Below are positions 54,310 to 63,763 of a stretch of 64,000 nucleotides of DNA, piece by piece. Within the stretch, counting starts at the first letter, position 1. Every line of letters starts with the position of its first letter. Below the pieces are notes generated by a model. The model was not told where the DNA came from. It did not search any database and saw only the letters and a program-made list of their open reading frames with translations. Source of the DNA: Paradesertivirga mongoliensis. GTDB taxonomy: Bacteria > Bacteroidota > Bacteroidia > Sphingobacteriales > Sphingobacteriaceae. The stretch is from assembly GCF_024436395.1 (NCBI RefSeq), contig NZ_JAFMZO010000002.1, positions 744,001-808,000 of the forward strand, written 5' to 3'. Made by a program: the position numbers and the translations under genes.

Positions 54310-55725
54310 ATGGAAAAGATCATTACATCAATTAACGACATAGTCTGGAGCAATGCACTTATTGTGCTGTGTATGGGAACAGGGATTTATTTCTCGGTAG
54401 TAACCCGCTTTTTGCAGGTGGGCTATTTAAGAGATATGGTAAAATTACTTTTCGGCACAAAAGGCTCTGCAAAGGGAGTAAGTTCTTTCCAGGCTTTTTC
54501 CATAGCAATTTCCGGGCGGGTAGGTACAGGAAATATTGCCGGGGTAGCCACAGCCATTGCGATGGGCGGCCCCGGTGCTGTTTTCTGGATGTGGGCAATT
54601 GCATTTTTAGGGAGTGCTTCCGCTTTTATAGAAGCTACCCTGGGGCAAATATATAAACAGGTAAACAACGGACAGTATCGGGGTGGACCGGCTTTCTATA
54701 TCGAAAAAGGTTTGGGGATAAAATGGTATGCCATGGTGTTTGCGGTAGCCACCGTATTGAGCACCGCCCTTTTTCTACCTGGCGTACAAAGCAATAGCAT
54801 TGCCTTAAGTATGCAAAATGCCTTCAATCTGCCTGTCGAGTTTACAGGGGCAGGTGTGGCGATTTTGCTTGCATTAATAATTTTCGGAGGAGTAAGGCGC
54901 ATAGGCAAGGTGGCAGAAGTGGTAGTTCCATTTATGGCCGGAGCTTATATTTTGATGGCGCTGGTTATCATGGCGCTGAACATCCAGGAAATTCCAGCAG
55001 TCATAGGCCTTATATTTAAGTCGGCTTTCAACTTTGAACCGGCCTTTGCAGGAGTTTTCGGCATGGCTGTATCATGGGGAGTAAAACGTGGAATCTATTC
55101 AAATGAAGCGGGTCAGGGTACGGCTCCGCACGCCGCAGCGGCTGCTGAAGTAGATCATCCTGCCAAACAGGGACTTGTGCAGGCCTTCTCTGTATACATC
55201 GACACCATGTTTGTATGCACCGCAACTGCTTTTATGATTTTATTTACCGGCCAATACAACGTTTTAAACCCTGACGGGGGCTTCATTGTGGAAAACCTTC
55301 CGGGTGCAAAAATTGGCGCAGAATTTACTCAGTATGCGATAAGTCATCACTTCCCGGCCCTGGGAAGCGGGTTCGTGGCAATTGCCCTTCTGTTTTTCGC
55401 CTTTACTACCATCATGGCTTACTATTATATTGCCGAAACCAATCTTAGCTATTTAGATAAAACCGAAAATAAATGGGCAGTAACCGGACTCCGGCTCCTC
55501 ATTCTTGCCGCCACTTTCTATGGCTCGATAAAAACTGCAGAGTCTGCCTGGGCATTAGGCGATATGGGAGTAGGTATAATGGCCTGGCTAAATATCGTCG
55601 CTATTCTTCTTTTGCAAAAGCCGGCATTGAAGGCGCTTAAAGATTACCGCCAACAACGGAAAGAAGGGAAAGATCCGGTATTCAATGCACAGGAATTGGG
55701 TATTAAGAATACGGATGTTTGGTAG
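54310..55725 (+). CDS. Alanine/glycine:cation symporter (AGCS family)
   Basis: 471 residues from the ATG at 54310 (MEKIITSINDIVWSN); the frame is open 14 codons upstream, but those do not match the family start. Many membrane helices and the AGCS signature are present: ISGRVGTGNIAGVATAIAMGG, then FGMAVSWGVKRGIYSNEAGQGTAPHAAAAAE and a Gln/Arg-rich C-terminal tail (DYRQQRKEGKDP). It probably imports alanine or glycine with Na+ at the inner membrane. It stands alone in direction, converging with the next gene. Confidence 0.93.
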   Translation: MEKIITSINDIVWSNALIVLCMGTGIYFSVVTRFLQVGYLRDMVKLLFGTKGSAKGVSSFQAFSIAISGRVGTGNIAGVATAIAMGGPGAVFWMWAIAFLGSASAFIEATLGQIYKQVNNGQYRGGPAFYIEKGLGIKWYAMVFAVATVLSTALFLPGVQSNSIALSMQNAFNLPVEFTGAGVAILLALIIFGGVRRIGKVAEVVVPFMAGAYILMALVIMALNIQEIPAVIGLIFKSAFNFEPAFAGVFGMAVSWGVKRGIYSNEAGQGTAPHAAAAAEVDHPAKQGLVQAFSVYIDTMFVCTATAFMILFTGQYNVLNPDGGFIVENLPGAKIGAEFTQYAISHHFPALGSGFVAIALLFFAFTTIMAYYYIAETNLSYLDKTENKWAVTGLRLLILAATFYGSIKTAESAWALGDMGVGIMAWLNIVAILLLQKPALKALKDYRQQRKEGKDPVFNAQELGIKNTDVW

Positions 55726-55789
55726 CTGGCTCATTATAAACTTGCATGAGAATGTTGAGATCGAGGCCTCAACCTGATACCACCCCACC

Positions 55790-56755
55790 CTATTTCAAAG
55801 TCTTTGACTCGGTTGTCGTTCGAATGAAAACAAGACCATCAAAATCAGCACCCGGGACTATAGGCAGAAGTCTGGGTTCCCGCCAGTCTGAATAGATATT
55901 TGTAATCAGGTTTTTCGAACCTAAAAACGGATTATCAGGTTGGTCAAAATCAACAAAGAATGCCTCCAAGCGGGCCTCACGGAATAAATCCGAAAGAGTA
56001 TCTTCTGTACCAGTGAACTGGCGAACTTCGATTCCGCCTGAGTTTATCACATTTACGCTGCCGCTGTAGGTATCAAAGCCAATAGCATAATAATGGTCTC
56101 CAAACTCCTCCTTGACATGATATCCCATGCCTTTGTACTGTGCCATTGTGGTGTCTTTGGCGAGGTGCAGGTTATGCGACCACAGAATACTTTTAGGACT
56201 TCGCAGTTGCTGGGTTCTGATGAATTTTTTTGCCATCTCTTCGTCCCTCGTAAGCGGATCCCGCCAAAATTCCTCATCATCGAAGCCAAGTATCGTTACC
56301 TTATCGTATAAAGACCTCGACTGATTAAATCGATGAAGCCACTGGCATAACAGGTAAATTTGATCCGAGTTATAGAGCACCATCGACTTAATCATACTCT
56401 TTAAATCCCCTCTGCCCGTTTGAATGTAATTGTTAATTGGTTCTATATAACTATTTGCAAATTCCAGACCGATTAGACGGTATCCCTCTTGGCTAACCAG
56501 ATATTCAATCATTCGCCTCTTATGAAAATAAAATTCGTGGGTTCCGTGTGAAGCTTCGCCCAGCCCGACTATTGTTTTATCCTTTACAATTTTCGATAAA
56601 AACCGCAGATCGTGATGAGAGGAAGCTGAATCTGACGGTAATTCATGTGCATTCTTATTGATCCAATCGAGCGACGTGTTTTGAGGATAAATCACAGAAG
56701 GAAGTGAAAGTAAAACCATTAGCAGAATTGAATTGAAGACGTTTCGTGAGTTCAT
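55790..56755 (-). CDS. Erythromycin-esterase-like protein, compact form, exported
   Basis: 321 residues with a signal peptide ending YPQ (about residue 25). The catalytic-type motifs GLGEASHGTHEFYFHKRRMIEYL, GLEFANSYIEPINNYI and SILWSHNLHLAKD are all present, and DHYYAIGFDTYSGS follows. Family members are usually 400-450 residues; here the helical stretch between FDDEEFW and MAKKFIRTQQ is about 100 residues shorter. It is therefore a reduced form, and activity on macrolides should not be assumed. Its host substrate is unknown. Confidence 0.75.
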   Translation of the reverse strand: MNSRNVFNSILLMVLLSLPSVIYPQNTSLDWINKNAHELPSDSASSHHDLRFLSKIVKDKTIVGLGEASHGTHEFYFHKRRMIEYLVSQEGYRLIGLEFANSYIEPINNYIQTGRGDLKSMIKSMVLYNSDQIYLLCQWLHRFNQSRSLYDKVTILGFDDEEFWRDPLTRDEEMAKKFIRTQQLRSPKSILWSHNLHLAKDTTMAQYKGMGYHVKEEFGDHYYAIGFDTYSGSVNVINSGGIEVRQFTGTEDTLSDLFREARLEAFFVDFDQPDNPFLGSKNLITNIYSDWREPRLLPIVPGADFDGLVFIRTTTESKTLK

Positions 56756-56977
56756 GTGGGATAATGTTTAGCCGTTCAGCATAGTGGGTAGATGACGAAA
56801 AGTGGATAATTCCACAAATGCTCCGGTGTCTGACCATGCTACCAGAATTAATAGGCTAATTGGGTTCATTTTATTATGGGGCACCATCCAATTCTCAGAT
56901 TAACCATCAATATTACAGATATTTAAAGCCTTTTTTCATTCCCTCTTGTCTCCCTTCTACTACTCTAATCTACCGCT

Positions 56978-57877
56978 ATGAAAAAGATCTTACTGTTGAT
57001 TCTTACTTATGGAATTGTGCTGTCGGCTTGCCAAAAAGATAATGCTTCTGCTCCGCTTTCCGACGCACAAAAATACAAGGTATCATTTGTGGTAGCAGGA
57101 GAATCGGACCTTTTCTCAAAGTCTGGTTCAACCATCTCTGCAGCTGGCGATACGCTAAATAATCATGCGAACATGTTATACTATTACGTTTACAATTCGT
57201 CGGGGGTATTCGTAAAAAAAATGACCCAAACCTCCAGCATGCCAAACTTTGGAACAGTAACTGACTCTTTACCGACAGGAAATTATTCGATATTCATGCT
57301 GGCTACACACGCAGAGATCGCCCTGGTTGAAGAATCGTCTTTTTCTACCGTGGCTTTTGGCCACAATTCTTATTTCCCGTTTGGTGATGCTTTTCTGAAA
57401 AGCTTTCAACTCACAATAGGCACTCAAAATGTAAATCAAACTGTACGGTTAGACCGCGTAGTTGGTGGTTTAGAAATCACTATTCTTGACGAAATTCCGG
57501 CGAATGCTGCTTATATTGATATTGCCCTTTGGAACGATGCGAACAGCTACTCTATTAGCCAGGGCGTAAGTAGTGGCACGTACCATTCGGGCGCACGGTT
57601 TACATTAACAGCAAGTGATAAAGGGCAAAAAAATCGCAAATTTCTTTTCCATGTACTCAACACGCACAGCCCCATACCAGAGATTAAGATCTATGCTAAG
57701 GATGCCCAAAATCAACAGATTGCATTTAAGAAAGTCAACGATGTTTGGTTTTACAAAAACAAGAAAACTTCTTTGTCGGGTAACCTGTTTCCTCAAACCG
57801 CAACTCCTGAGTCAAGTTTCTCTGTAGTGGTTAATCCAACCTGGGATAGTGCCCCCGGGCCGGCAGTTACATTTTAA
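56978..57877 (+). CDS. FimB/Mfa2-like lipoprotein, fimbrial anchor type
   Basis: 299 residues with a lipoprotein signal, lipobox LSAC (Cys18, followed by QKDNASA). The mature part resembles the FimB/Mfa2 anchor family: YKVSFVVAGESDLF, LYYYVYNSSGVFVKKM, LPTGNYSIFMLATH and VRLDRVVGGLEITILDEIPANA. The last is the family's most typical strand pair. Such proteins sit at the base of major/minor fimbriae, but no fimbrillin gene is adjacent. It is divergent from the erythromycin-esterase-like gene. Confidence 0.65.
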   Translation: MKKILLLILTYGIVLSACQKDNASAPLSDAQKYKVSFVVAGESDLFSKSGSTISAAGDTLNNHANMLYYYVYNSSGVFVKKMTQTSSMPNFGTVTDSLPTGNYSIFMLATHAEIALVEESSFSTVAFGHNSYFPFGDAFLKSFQLTIGTQNVNQTVRLDRVVGGLEITILDEIPANAAYIDIALWNDANSYSISQGVSSGTYHSGARFTLTASDKGQKNRKFLFHVLNTHSPIPEIKIYAKDAQNQQIAFKKVNDVWFYKNKKTSLSGNLFPQTATPESSFSVVVNPTWDSAPGPAVTF

Positions 57878-57935
57878 GACATAATCGTTTCCAAAGGAGG
57901 ATTTTATTAACGGGCCTGTAGTAGTCTGAAAACGC

Positions 57936-58334
57936 TTAATTAAACCCGTCCATATAAAAGACATTGAACCTGTGACCATCGGGGTCCGAAAAATCAAAAC
58001 CGTAGTATCCTTCTCCAAATTCTGCAGGCGTTGAAATGATTTTGCCGCCTGCTCCCCTAACTTCCTTTTCCCATTGGTCAACTTCTGCTTTGCTTTGTGC
58101 GCCAAGCGTGAACAAGACTTCATTTCCATGCTGCATGTTGGCTAACTCTCCTTTTAAAGCAGCTTTAAGTTTATCGCTTATAAAAAAATTTATGACAAAC
58201 TCATCTTCACCAATACTAAAACTGGTTAAATCGTCAGATGCTCCGTTGTATTTAAAGCCCAGTTCGGTATAGAACTTAGTCGTCCGTTTTAAGTCGCTTA
58301 CAGCCAGATTTGCCCATATTTTTTTCGTTTTCAT
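57936..58334 (-). CDS. VOC-superfamily protein (lactoylglutathione-lyase type)
   Basis: 132 residues with paired VOC modules: WANLAVSDLKRTTKFYTELGFKYNG, then GNEVLFTLGAQSKAEVDQWEKEVRGAGG and GFDFSDPDGHRFNVFYMDGFN. Probably a cytoplasmic metal-binding enzyme or resistance protein of unknown substrate. It is separated from the following leftward SUMF1-fold gene by about 180 bases with no gene. Confidence 0.84.
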   Translation of the reverse strand: MKTKKIWANLAVSDLKRTTKFYTELGFKYNGASDDLTSFSIGEDEFVINFFISDKLKAALKGELANMQHGNEVLFTLGAQSKAEVDQWEKEVRGAGGKIISTPAEFGEGYYGFDFSDPDGHRFNVFYMDGFN

Positions 58335-58517
58335 AACATTTATGTTTTAGGATTATATTTCAATACTGGAAATCCCTTGACTTCAAAGGTAGTCAGCAAA
58401 TGACATCTTGCCGAGGTTATTTGCGTCATATTGAGGGTTGTTTGCGTCAGGTTACCAGCCAAGGCATTGAAAGCTGCCTTTATCTGTAGTTCGGCACGCT
58501 GCGAGAAGCCAGGCTTC

Positions 58518-59210
58518 TTATTTGTTTTTAGCGATTCTAAAGCCCAGGTCTTCAATTTTAAATTTTAAAGGATGACTTCTCCTTCGCGTGGTGGCCATGA
58601 CACTGCGTTCTTCGTCAGACCAACCACCGCCCCTGATTATTCGATATGAGCCGTAGACTGTCTCGTCATAAATATCAGAACACCATTCCCAAACGTTTCC
58701 CAGCATATCGTAGAGGCCCCAGGCATTAGGTTCTTTTTGTCCGACCGGGTGAGGTGCATTTCCCGAATTGTCTTTATACCAGGCTATCAAATCCAGTTCA
58801 GCATATCTAATTCCGTTTGTTCCTGCCTTACATGCATATTCCCATTCGGCTTCTGTTGGCAATCGAAAACCATCTGCCTCAACATTGGATGAGATCTCCT
58901 CGATGTTATCCTGAATTATATAGTACAACTCCAACCCCTCCCGTGTTGATAAGGAATTGCAAAAAATCACAGCATCTTTCCAGGTAAGGGTTTCCACCGG
59001 TAGATTTTCGCCTGTAAAGGTGCTTGGCGACTCCCGGGTAACTTCAAAGTAAAACTCCTGTGTCACCGGAAACCTGGAGATTAAAAAAGGTTGAATTTCA
59101 GTTGTCCACTTTTTCTTTATCCGGTCATCTCTCAATTCAATTGTCCCAGCTGATATTTCTGCCATCAGGTCATTAAGGTGACTAGTATGATTGATTCCTG
59201 TTTGTGTCAT
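58518..59210 (-). CDS. SUMF1-fold protein lacking formylglycine-forming cysteines
   Basis: 230 residues covering the SUMF1/FGE fold: FPVTQEFYFEVTRESPS, FRLPTEAEWEYACKAGTNG, PNAWGLYDMLGNVWEWCSDIYDE, RIIRGGGWSDEERSVMATTRRRSHP and LGFRIAKNK. True formylglycine-generating enzymes carry a Cys pair in the last segment (CRxxxR type); here that segment has no Cys, so catalysis of formylglycine is unlikely. There is no signal peptide. It is a member of the broad non-sulfatase-modifying branch and its role is unknown. Confidence 0.78.
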   Translation of the reverse strand: MTQTGINHTSHLNDLMAEISAGTIELRDDRIKKKWTTEIQPFLISRFPVTQEFYFEVTRESPSTFTGENLPVETLTWKDAVIFCNSLSTREGLELYYIIQDNIEEISSNVEADGFRLPTEAEWEYACKAGTNGIRYAELDLIAWYKDNSGNAPHPVGQKEPNAWGLYDMLGNVWEWCSDIYDETVYGSYRIIRGGGWSDEERSVMATTRRRSHPLKFKIEDLGFRIAKNK

Positions 59211-59400
59211 TTATAATCTCAGTCGGGTCTCAATATAAAGTTTTACTTGTACTCCTTCTATAATAATGCAATCCTCATCCAAAGTTTTTGTTCAAAGCTT
59301 ACAGGTAAGTAAAATATTACACGCTTAACAAGCGGCTTTAAGTTGCTTTCGCTACTTTTAAGACTGAAGAACCTGGCCAGTGTATACTAACGCCTTTTAA

Positions 59401-60594
59401 ATGAACTGCAAAAACCTTATTACTGCTAAAGCAACCTTCTTTCTACTTGCATTGGGCTGCGCACTCCACAGCCAGCCTGCACGAGCTCAAAAAACCGATA
59501 CAGCCTATCAATACACGCAAGTGGATCCGGGGCCATTTGCAGATAATGCAAACCACTGGTACGGTATAGCCGACAAAGGCAATGTCATTAATGCGCGCCC
59601 GGGCAGGCCAAAATATAAACCGACCGAAATGGTAAACATCGCAGACAATATCTTACTTTTTCAACATGTTAACGGTGGATGGCCAAAGAATTACGATGTG
59701 TTTGCCATTCTGACAAGTGACCAAAAAGACAGCGTACTGGCTGCTAGAAATAAGCTGCACACCACCTTTGATAATGGAAGCACATACAATCAGATAGTAG
59801 TTCTGGCTAATGTTTATACCGTGACGAAGGATGAGAAGTATAAATCAGCAGCATTAAAAGGATTTGACTTCATCCTGAACTCGCAATACAAAAATGGCGG
59901 CTGGCCTCAATATTATCCTCTTGAAAACAATTATAGTAGGCACATTACCTTCAATGATGGCAATTTTACCGGTATAATGACCCTTCTACGGGATGTTTAT
60001 ATCAGTAAACCGGCATACGGGTTTCTAACGCCTGATTATAGGAAAAGGCTGAAAGCTGCTTATGAAAAGGGGCTCGATTGCATTGTCGAAACCCAAATTA
60101 ATGATGCAGGTAAACCCACTGCATGGTGTCAGCAGCATGATGAGATAACACTTCAACCCGCCTGGGCACGAAAATTTGAACCACCCAGTATCTGCAATAA
60201 AGAGAGTGCAGATCTGGTACTTTTCTTAATGGAGATCGATCATCCTGAAAAAGAAATTATTAATGCGATACATAACGCGGTGCGGTGGTTTAAAGAATCA
60301 GCCATCAAAAACACAGTAGTTAAAACCATTCAGGCAACACCTCAGGCAAGCCCCTATCGCGTTTCCAGAACCGACAGAGTGGTAGTAACAGATTCTGCCG
60401 CCCGCCCTATCTGGACCAGATTCTATGAACTCAAGACTCATAAACCATTATTCTGTAACCGCGACGGAAAGGTGGTGTATTCTCTTGCTGAAGTGGACCG
60501 CGAAAGACGCGACGGATATGCATGGTATACTTACTCACCACAGCAAGTGCTTAATAAATATCCTGAATGGCTTAAGAAGCACTCGGGAGGATAA
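59401..60594 (+). CDS. PL10 pectate lyase, secreted
   Basis: 397 residues with a signal peptide ending ARAQ. Classic PL10 motifs are in place: NVNGGWPKNYDV-type repeat (here VNGGWPKNYDV), GGWPQYYPLENNYSRHITFNDG, AWCQQHDEITLQPAWARKFEPPSICNKESADLV and YSPQQVLNKYPEWL at the end. The ARKFEPPSICNKES block with its catalytic Arg matches well-studied PL10 enzymes, which cut polygalacturonate by beta-elimination with calcium. It stands alone, about 9 kb from the pectin operon, with a longer-range link to the PL10-like protein at 43336. It is the better bet for true pectate lyase activity. Confidence 0.92.
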   Translation: MNCKNLITAKATFFLLALGCALHSQPARAQKTDTAYQYTQVDPGPFADNANHWYGIADKGNVINARPGRPKYKPTEMVNIADNILLFQHVNGGWPKNYDVFAILTSDQKDSVLAARNKLHTTFDNGSTYNQIVVLANVYTVTKDEKYKSAALKGFDFILNSQYKNGGWPQYYPLENNYSRHITFNDGNFTGIMTLLRDVYISKPAYGFLTPDYRKRLKAAYEKGLDCIVETQINDAGKPTAWCQQHDEITLQPAWARKFEPPSICNKESADLVLFLMEIDHPEKEIINAIHNAVRWFKESAIKNTVVKTIQATPQASPYRVSRTDRVVVTDSAARPIWTRFYELKTHKPLFCNRDGKVVYSLAEVDRERRDGYAWYTYSPQQVLNKYPEWLKKHSGG

Positions 60595-61057
60595 ATGATT
60601 TCGGATTGTTTGAGCCGGAGCTTCGAATAAGGCATCGGTTTGACTCGCTAAGCAGATAAGTGCAAACCGGCAGCAAGGTTGATTACAAAGCCAGTATCAA
60701 TTCAAAACACTCATGCTTCTGATTGGTTACTATAAAGCAGTTAAAACAAGAAAAAGATGATTGACGAAACTGATAATAACACCGAGAAGGAGATAAAACG
60801 AAAGTTTGCGTTTGCCTGGTGGGAAATATTCTTGCTTATATTACTGATTGCCTTAGTTATTTATTGGTTGACCTAGTAATCTGCAAGACACAATTTCGAT
60901 GAGCAAAAGGAATGATTTTTTGAGACAGAAACTCAAATAAAACAACCCTCATCGGCAGGGCGTTGCTTAGTTTCCAGGGGCCGGAGAATGATTCTCTTAA
61001 TAGTAAGGCATTTATACGGTTTCGGGACAGGCCATTACTTGCTCCTGAAGCAAGGGT
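60595..61057. other. Intergenic region containing a possible 39-residue membrane protein
   Basis: About 460 bases. A short frame at 60757-60876 is listed separately. The rest holds no supported gene, and no strong terminator is visible after the PL10 stop. Confidence 0.4.
60757..60876 (+). CDS. Possible 39-residue single-helix membrane protein
   Basis: An ATG at 60757, preceded by an A/G-rich AAGAAAAAG, opens a 39-residue frame. It has a charged N-terminus (MIDETDNNTEKEIKRK) followed by one hydrophobic helix (WWEIFLLILLIALVIYWL) and the stop at 60876. That amphiphilic layout is typical of small membrane proteins, and positive-inside orientation is clear. No family is recognised; a chance frame cannot be excluded. 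Confidence 0.5.
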   Translation: MIDETDNNTEKEIKRKFAFAWWEIFLLILLIALVIYWLT

Positions 61058-61630
61058 CTAAGCGTTGTCTACCGTGTAATTCAGCTCAGTTACCCCTGAA
61101 GCAAATTGCCGGGTAGTCAATAATTTTAGTTTTATTTTGTCTTTAATGTTTGCAAACAATGGAATACCTCGTCCAAGAATAATTGGATTAACAAACAGCC
61201 AGTAGCCGTCAATTAAGTTTTGTTGAATAAGTGAATGCGTTGCTGTGGGGCTGCCAAAAAGCAAAATGTCTTCACCTGGCTGTTGTTTTATTTCATTAAT
61301 TCTATCGGAAAGATTCTCGCTGATAACTTTTGTGTCAGGCAAATCCGCATCACCCATTGTCTTTGATAAAACAACTTTTTGAACTTTGCTATACCACTTT
61401 GAATGTTCAATATCGTGCGTGGTGGCATTTGGCTTGTCTGCTGCGGTAGGCCAGTAACTTTCCATCATCTGATAGGTTACCCGTCCGTATAACGCAGTGT
61501 CGCCTTTGCTTATCCGCTTACCGACGTGATCAAAAATTTCTTCGTCAACTTTAACCCAGTCGAGTTCTCCGTTCGGTCCCGCAACAAAACCGTCAAGCGA
61601 TATGTGCATAAATGAAATTATTTTTCTCAT
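61058..61630 (-). CDS. Dihydrofolate-reductase-like protein (RibD C-terminal domain family)
   Basis: 190 residues with the RibD_C/DHFR-like fold: MRKIISFMHISLDGFVAGPNGELDW, GDTALYGRVTYQMMESYWP, KVVLSKTMGDADLPDTKVI and GEDILLFGSPTATHSLIQQNLIDGYWLFVNPIILGRG. Proteins of this type are abundant in Bacteroidota and annotated as dihydrofolate reductase family; substrate and role are usually unknown. It is not a folate-pathway DHFR by length or motif. It stands alone upstream of the DinB gene, in the same direction. Confidence 0.86.
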   Translation of the reverse strand: MRKIISFMHISLDGFVAGPNGELDWVKVDEEIFDHVGKRISKGDTALYGRVTYQMMESYWPTAADKPNATTHDIEHSKWYSKVQKVVLSKTMGDADLPDTKVISENLSDRINEIKQQPGEDILLFGSPTATHSLIQQNLIDGYWLFVNPIILGRGIPLFANIKDKIKLKLLTTRQFASGVTELNYTVDNA

Positions 61631-61757
61631 AAAGTTCTCATGTTAAGATTCGTTATTGACTTTGTCGCTGCTGTTCGCAAACAAAACTAACGTTTAAAAT
61701 CAACTCGACAGCAAGGGAATCGGCTCGCAAGCCGCTCAAGTTCAATGATCTGTCAAA

Positions 61758-62246
61758 TCAGTCGTACCGCATCGGCGTTTTTCCAAAGCCCCTTCTTAGA
61801 ATCCCTATCTGTCCGATGTGATAAGCCATGTGATGATTGATAAATGCCCAAAGCTCTCCGGCCGAATCTGCAACCTCATCAAATGGCTCGGGGGGAGTGT
61901 TGTTCAACATTTCAGGACTTAGTTTTTCCAGCGCTTCCCGCAGAGGGGAATGTAACTGATTCCATTCGGCTTTAATCTCTTCGATTCTTGGATAGGGAAA
62001 ATTATCTTTCGCTTCTGATAGTCCCATCACCGAAAACAGATCATTCCATTTCACTTCTACGTCTACCCGTGCCATTGCAGCAAGGCCGTACTGTGAATTT
62101 AACAAATGCCCTGCAAGATATTTAACGTGATTCATCTCAACATTACCATTCAGGCGTTGATTTGTCTCTTCGTCTGAAAATCCATCCAGCACATTATTGT
62201 ATAACCGATGGTGCAAATCAAATTGGGTGAGCAGCAATTTATTCAT
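61758..62246 (-). CDS. DinB-fold protein
   Basis: 162 residues with the four-helix DinB bundle: LLTQFDLHHRLYNNVL, MNHVKYLAGHLLNSQYGLA and AFINHHMAYHIGQIGILRRGFG carry the likely metal-binding His triad. Function is unknown; some relatives use bacillithiol. It differs clearly from the DinB-type protein at 50934 and is not a copy of it. It is alone in direction between the DHFR-like gene and the cfa gene. Confidence 0.84.
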   Translation of the reverse strand: MNKLLLTQFDLHHRLYNNVLDGFSDEETNQRLNGNVEMNHVKYLAGHLLNSQYGLAAMARVDVEVKWNDLFSVMGLSEAKDNFPYPRIEEIKAEWNQLHSPLREALEKLSPEMLNNTPPEPFDEVADSAGELWAFINHHMAYHIGQIGILRRGFGKTPMRYD

Positions 62247-62543
62247 AATATCTCATCTTTAGCTAAAGCCATCCTTGAAAAGGACTAAACATTTATGTAA
62301 AGATGGATTTTACCGCTTTTATCTTTCGGGGGTGAAAGAGGCAATTAGCGGGGGCGATTGCGACAGCCGAGGAAAATTAGCTTTAACGCCAGAATCAGGA
62401 GACGGGCTGCGAAATGCAAGACTCAGCTTTGGAAAAGACTTTTGATGAGTGGAGGGAACGGTGGCGATATCAGAAAGTTATTTACTTAATGTCCCTATTG
62501 GTGCTTCCATGCCTTTCAAACGTGTTAAATAGTATCAAGCACC

Positions 62544-63659
62544 CTAACGAACAGCTTCATAACTACCTACATGTAAAGGTTTTGTTAAAACGATTTGCCA
62601 AAGATGGTTTTTACGCGATCGGAACGATGCCGCGCTTGCGTTAAGATAATAGCGCCACATACGGTAAAAAGTTTCATCATAATCACCTTTGATACTGTCC
62701 CAGCTATCGTCAAAGTTTTTGAGCCAGGCAAGTAATGTAGGGTCGTAATCCGGACCGAAGTTATGCCAGTCTTCCAAAACAAACAGTCCTTGCCAGGCTT
62801 TAGAAAGCTGGCTTGCCGATGGTAGCATGCCATTAGGGAAAATGTATTTATCTATCCATGGGTCTGTGGTTTTAGCGTCGTAATTGCCGCCAATGGTGTG
62901 GATCAGAAATATACCGTCTTTTGTAAGATTTTTCTCAGCCACTTCCATGTACTTCCTGAAATTACGGTGCCCTACGGCTTCCAGCATCGCTATTGATACT
63001 ACTCTGTCAAATTCTCCTTGTACATCACGATAATCTTGTATTCTAATTTCAACCGGTAAACCCTTATTAATTTCACGGGCTAGGATAGCCTGCTGCTCAG
63101 ATATAGTAATTCCTACCACAGAAACACCATATTTTTCAGCGGCATATTTAGCAAATCCTCCCCAACCACAACCGATTTCCAACAGGCTCATTCCTTTTTC
63201 TAATTTCAGCTTGCGGCAAATAAGATCTAGTTTGGCTTCCTGGGCCTCGTCAAGGTTGTTCGCTGCTCTCCAATAGCCGCATGAGTACATCATACGCTTA
63301 TCAAGCATCTTTTCAAAAAGCTCATTACCAATATCGTAATGCTTGTACGCGACCTCTTTAGCTCTGTTCTTTGTTTGCAGATTGTTCAACTTTGCCTTTA
63401 ATGTGTAGAATACAGTGGAGGCGTCTATTGGCATTTTTTTATCTATACGATGATACAGCACTCTGAAGAAAAACTCATCCAGGGCTTCACAGTCCCACCA
63501 TCCGGCCATATAAGCCTCGCCAAAACCAATCGAACCGCTACTTAAGATCCTATCGTACAACCTAGGGTTATGCACCTGCATATCCCATGGCTCATCGCCA
63601 TTTATAGTAATACCTACTTTAGCAAATGCTTCATAAATAATTTGTTTAATTGGAATCAT
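62544..63659 (-). CDS. cfa: Cyclopropane-fatty-acyl-phospholipid synthase
   Basis: 371 residues, close to the usual 380. The N-terminal region (GEAYMAGWWDCEALDEFFFRVL) is followed by KHYDIGNELFEKMLDKRMMYSCGYW and the S-adenosylmethionine site LLEIGCGWGGFAKYAAEKYGV. VVGITISEQQ, IQDYRDV and HTIGGNYDAKTTDPWIDKYIFPNGMLPS complete the family pattern. It methylates unsaturated phospholipid acyl chains to cyclopropanes in the inner membrane. It stands alone in this window, with an unrelated partial gene upstream. Confidence 0.93.
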   Translation of the reverse strand: MIPIKQIIYEAFAKVGITINGDEPWDMQVHNPRLYDRILSSGSIGFGEAYMAGWWDCEALDEFFFRVLYHRIDKKMPIDASTVFYTLKAKLNNLQTKNRAKEVAYKHYDIGNELFEKMLDKRMMYSCGYWRAANNLDEAQEAKLDLICRKLKLEKGMSLLEIGCGWGGFAKYAAEKYGVSVVGITISEQQAILAREINKGLPVEIRIQDYRDVQGEFDRVVSIAMLEAVGHRNFRKYMEVAEKNLTKDGIFLIHTIGGNYDAKTTDPWIDKYIFPNGMLPSASQLSKAWQGLFVLEDWHNFGPDYDPTLLAWLKNFDDSWDSIKGDYDETFYRMWRYYLNASAASFRSRKNHLWQIVLTKPLHVGSYEAVR

Positions 63660-63763
63660 CTAAAAGGTGTTTTTTTTAACTGTAAGGATAAAAGTATAAA
63701 TTTTGGCCTATTTACAAGGGAGGGGTAACTTGATGTTCATATAAGTGGTGCTTTGAGGATCAA

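Noticed and set aside
54123..54353. Leftward 76-codon frame overlapping the AGCS start
   Set aside because: It runs across the AGCS N-terminus and has no family likeness. Only part of it joins the coding traces noted separately.
58340..58555. Leftward 71-codon frame overlapping the end of the SUMF1-fold gene
   Set aside because: It overlaps the real gene in another frame and shows no domain or signal.
62414..62644. Rightward 76-codon frame overlapping the end of the cfa gene
   Set aside because: Half of it is antisense to the conserved cfa C-terminus, and no motif is seen in the other half.
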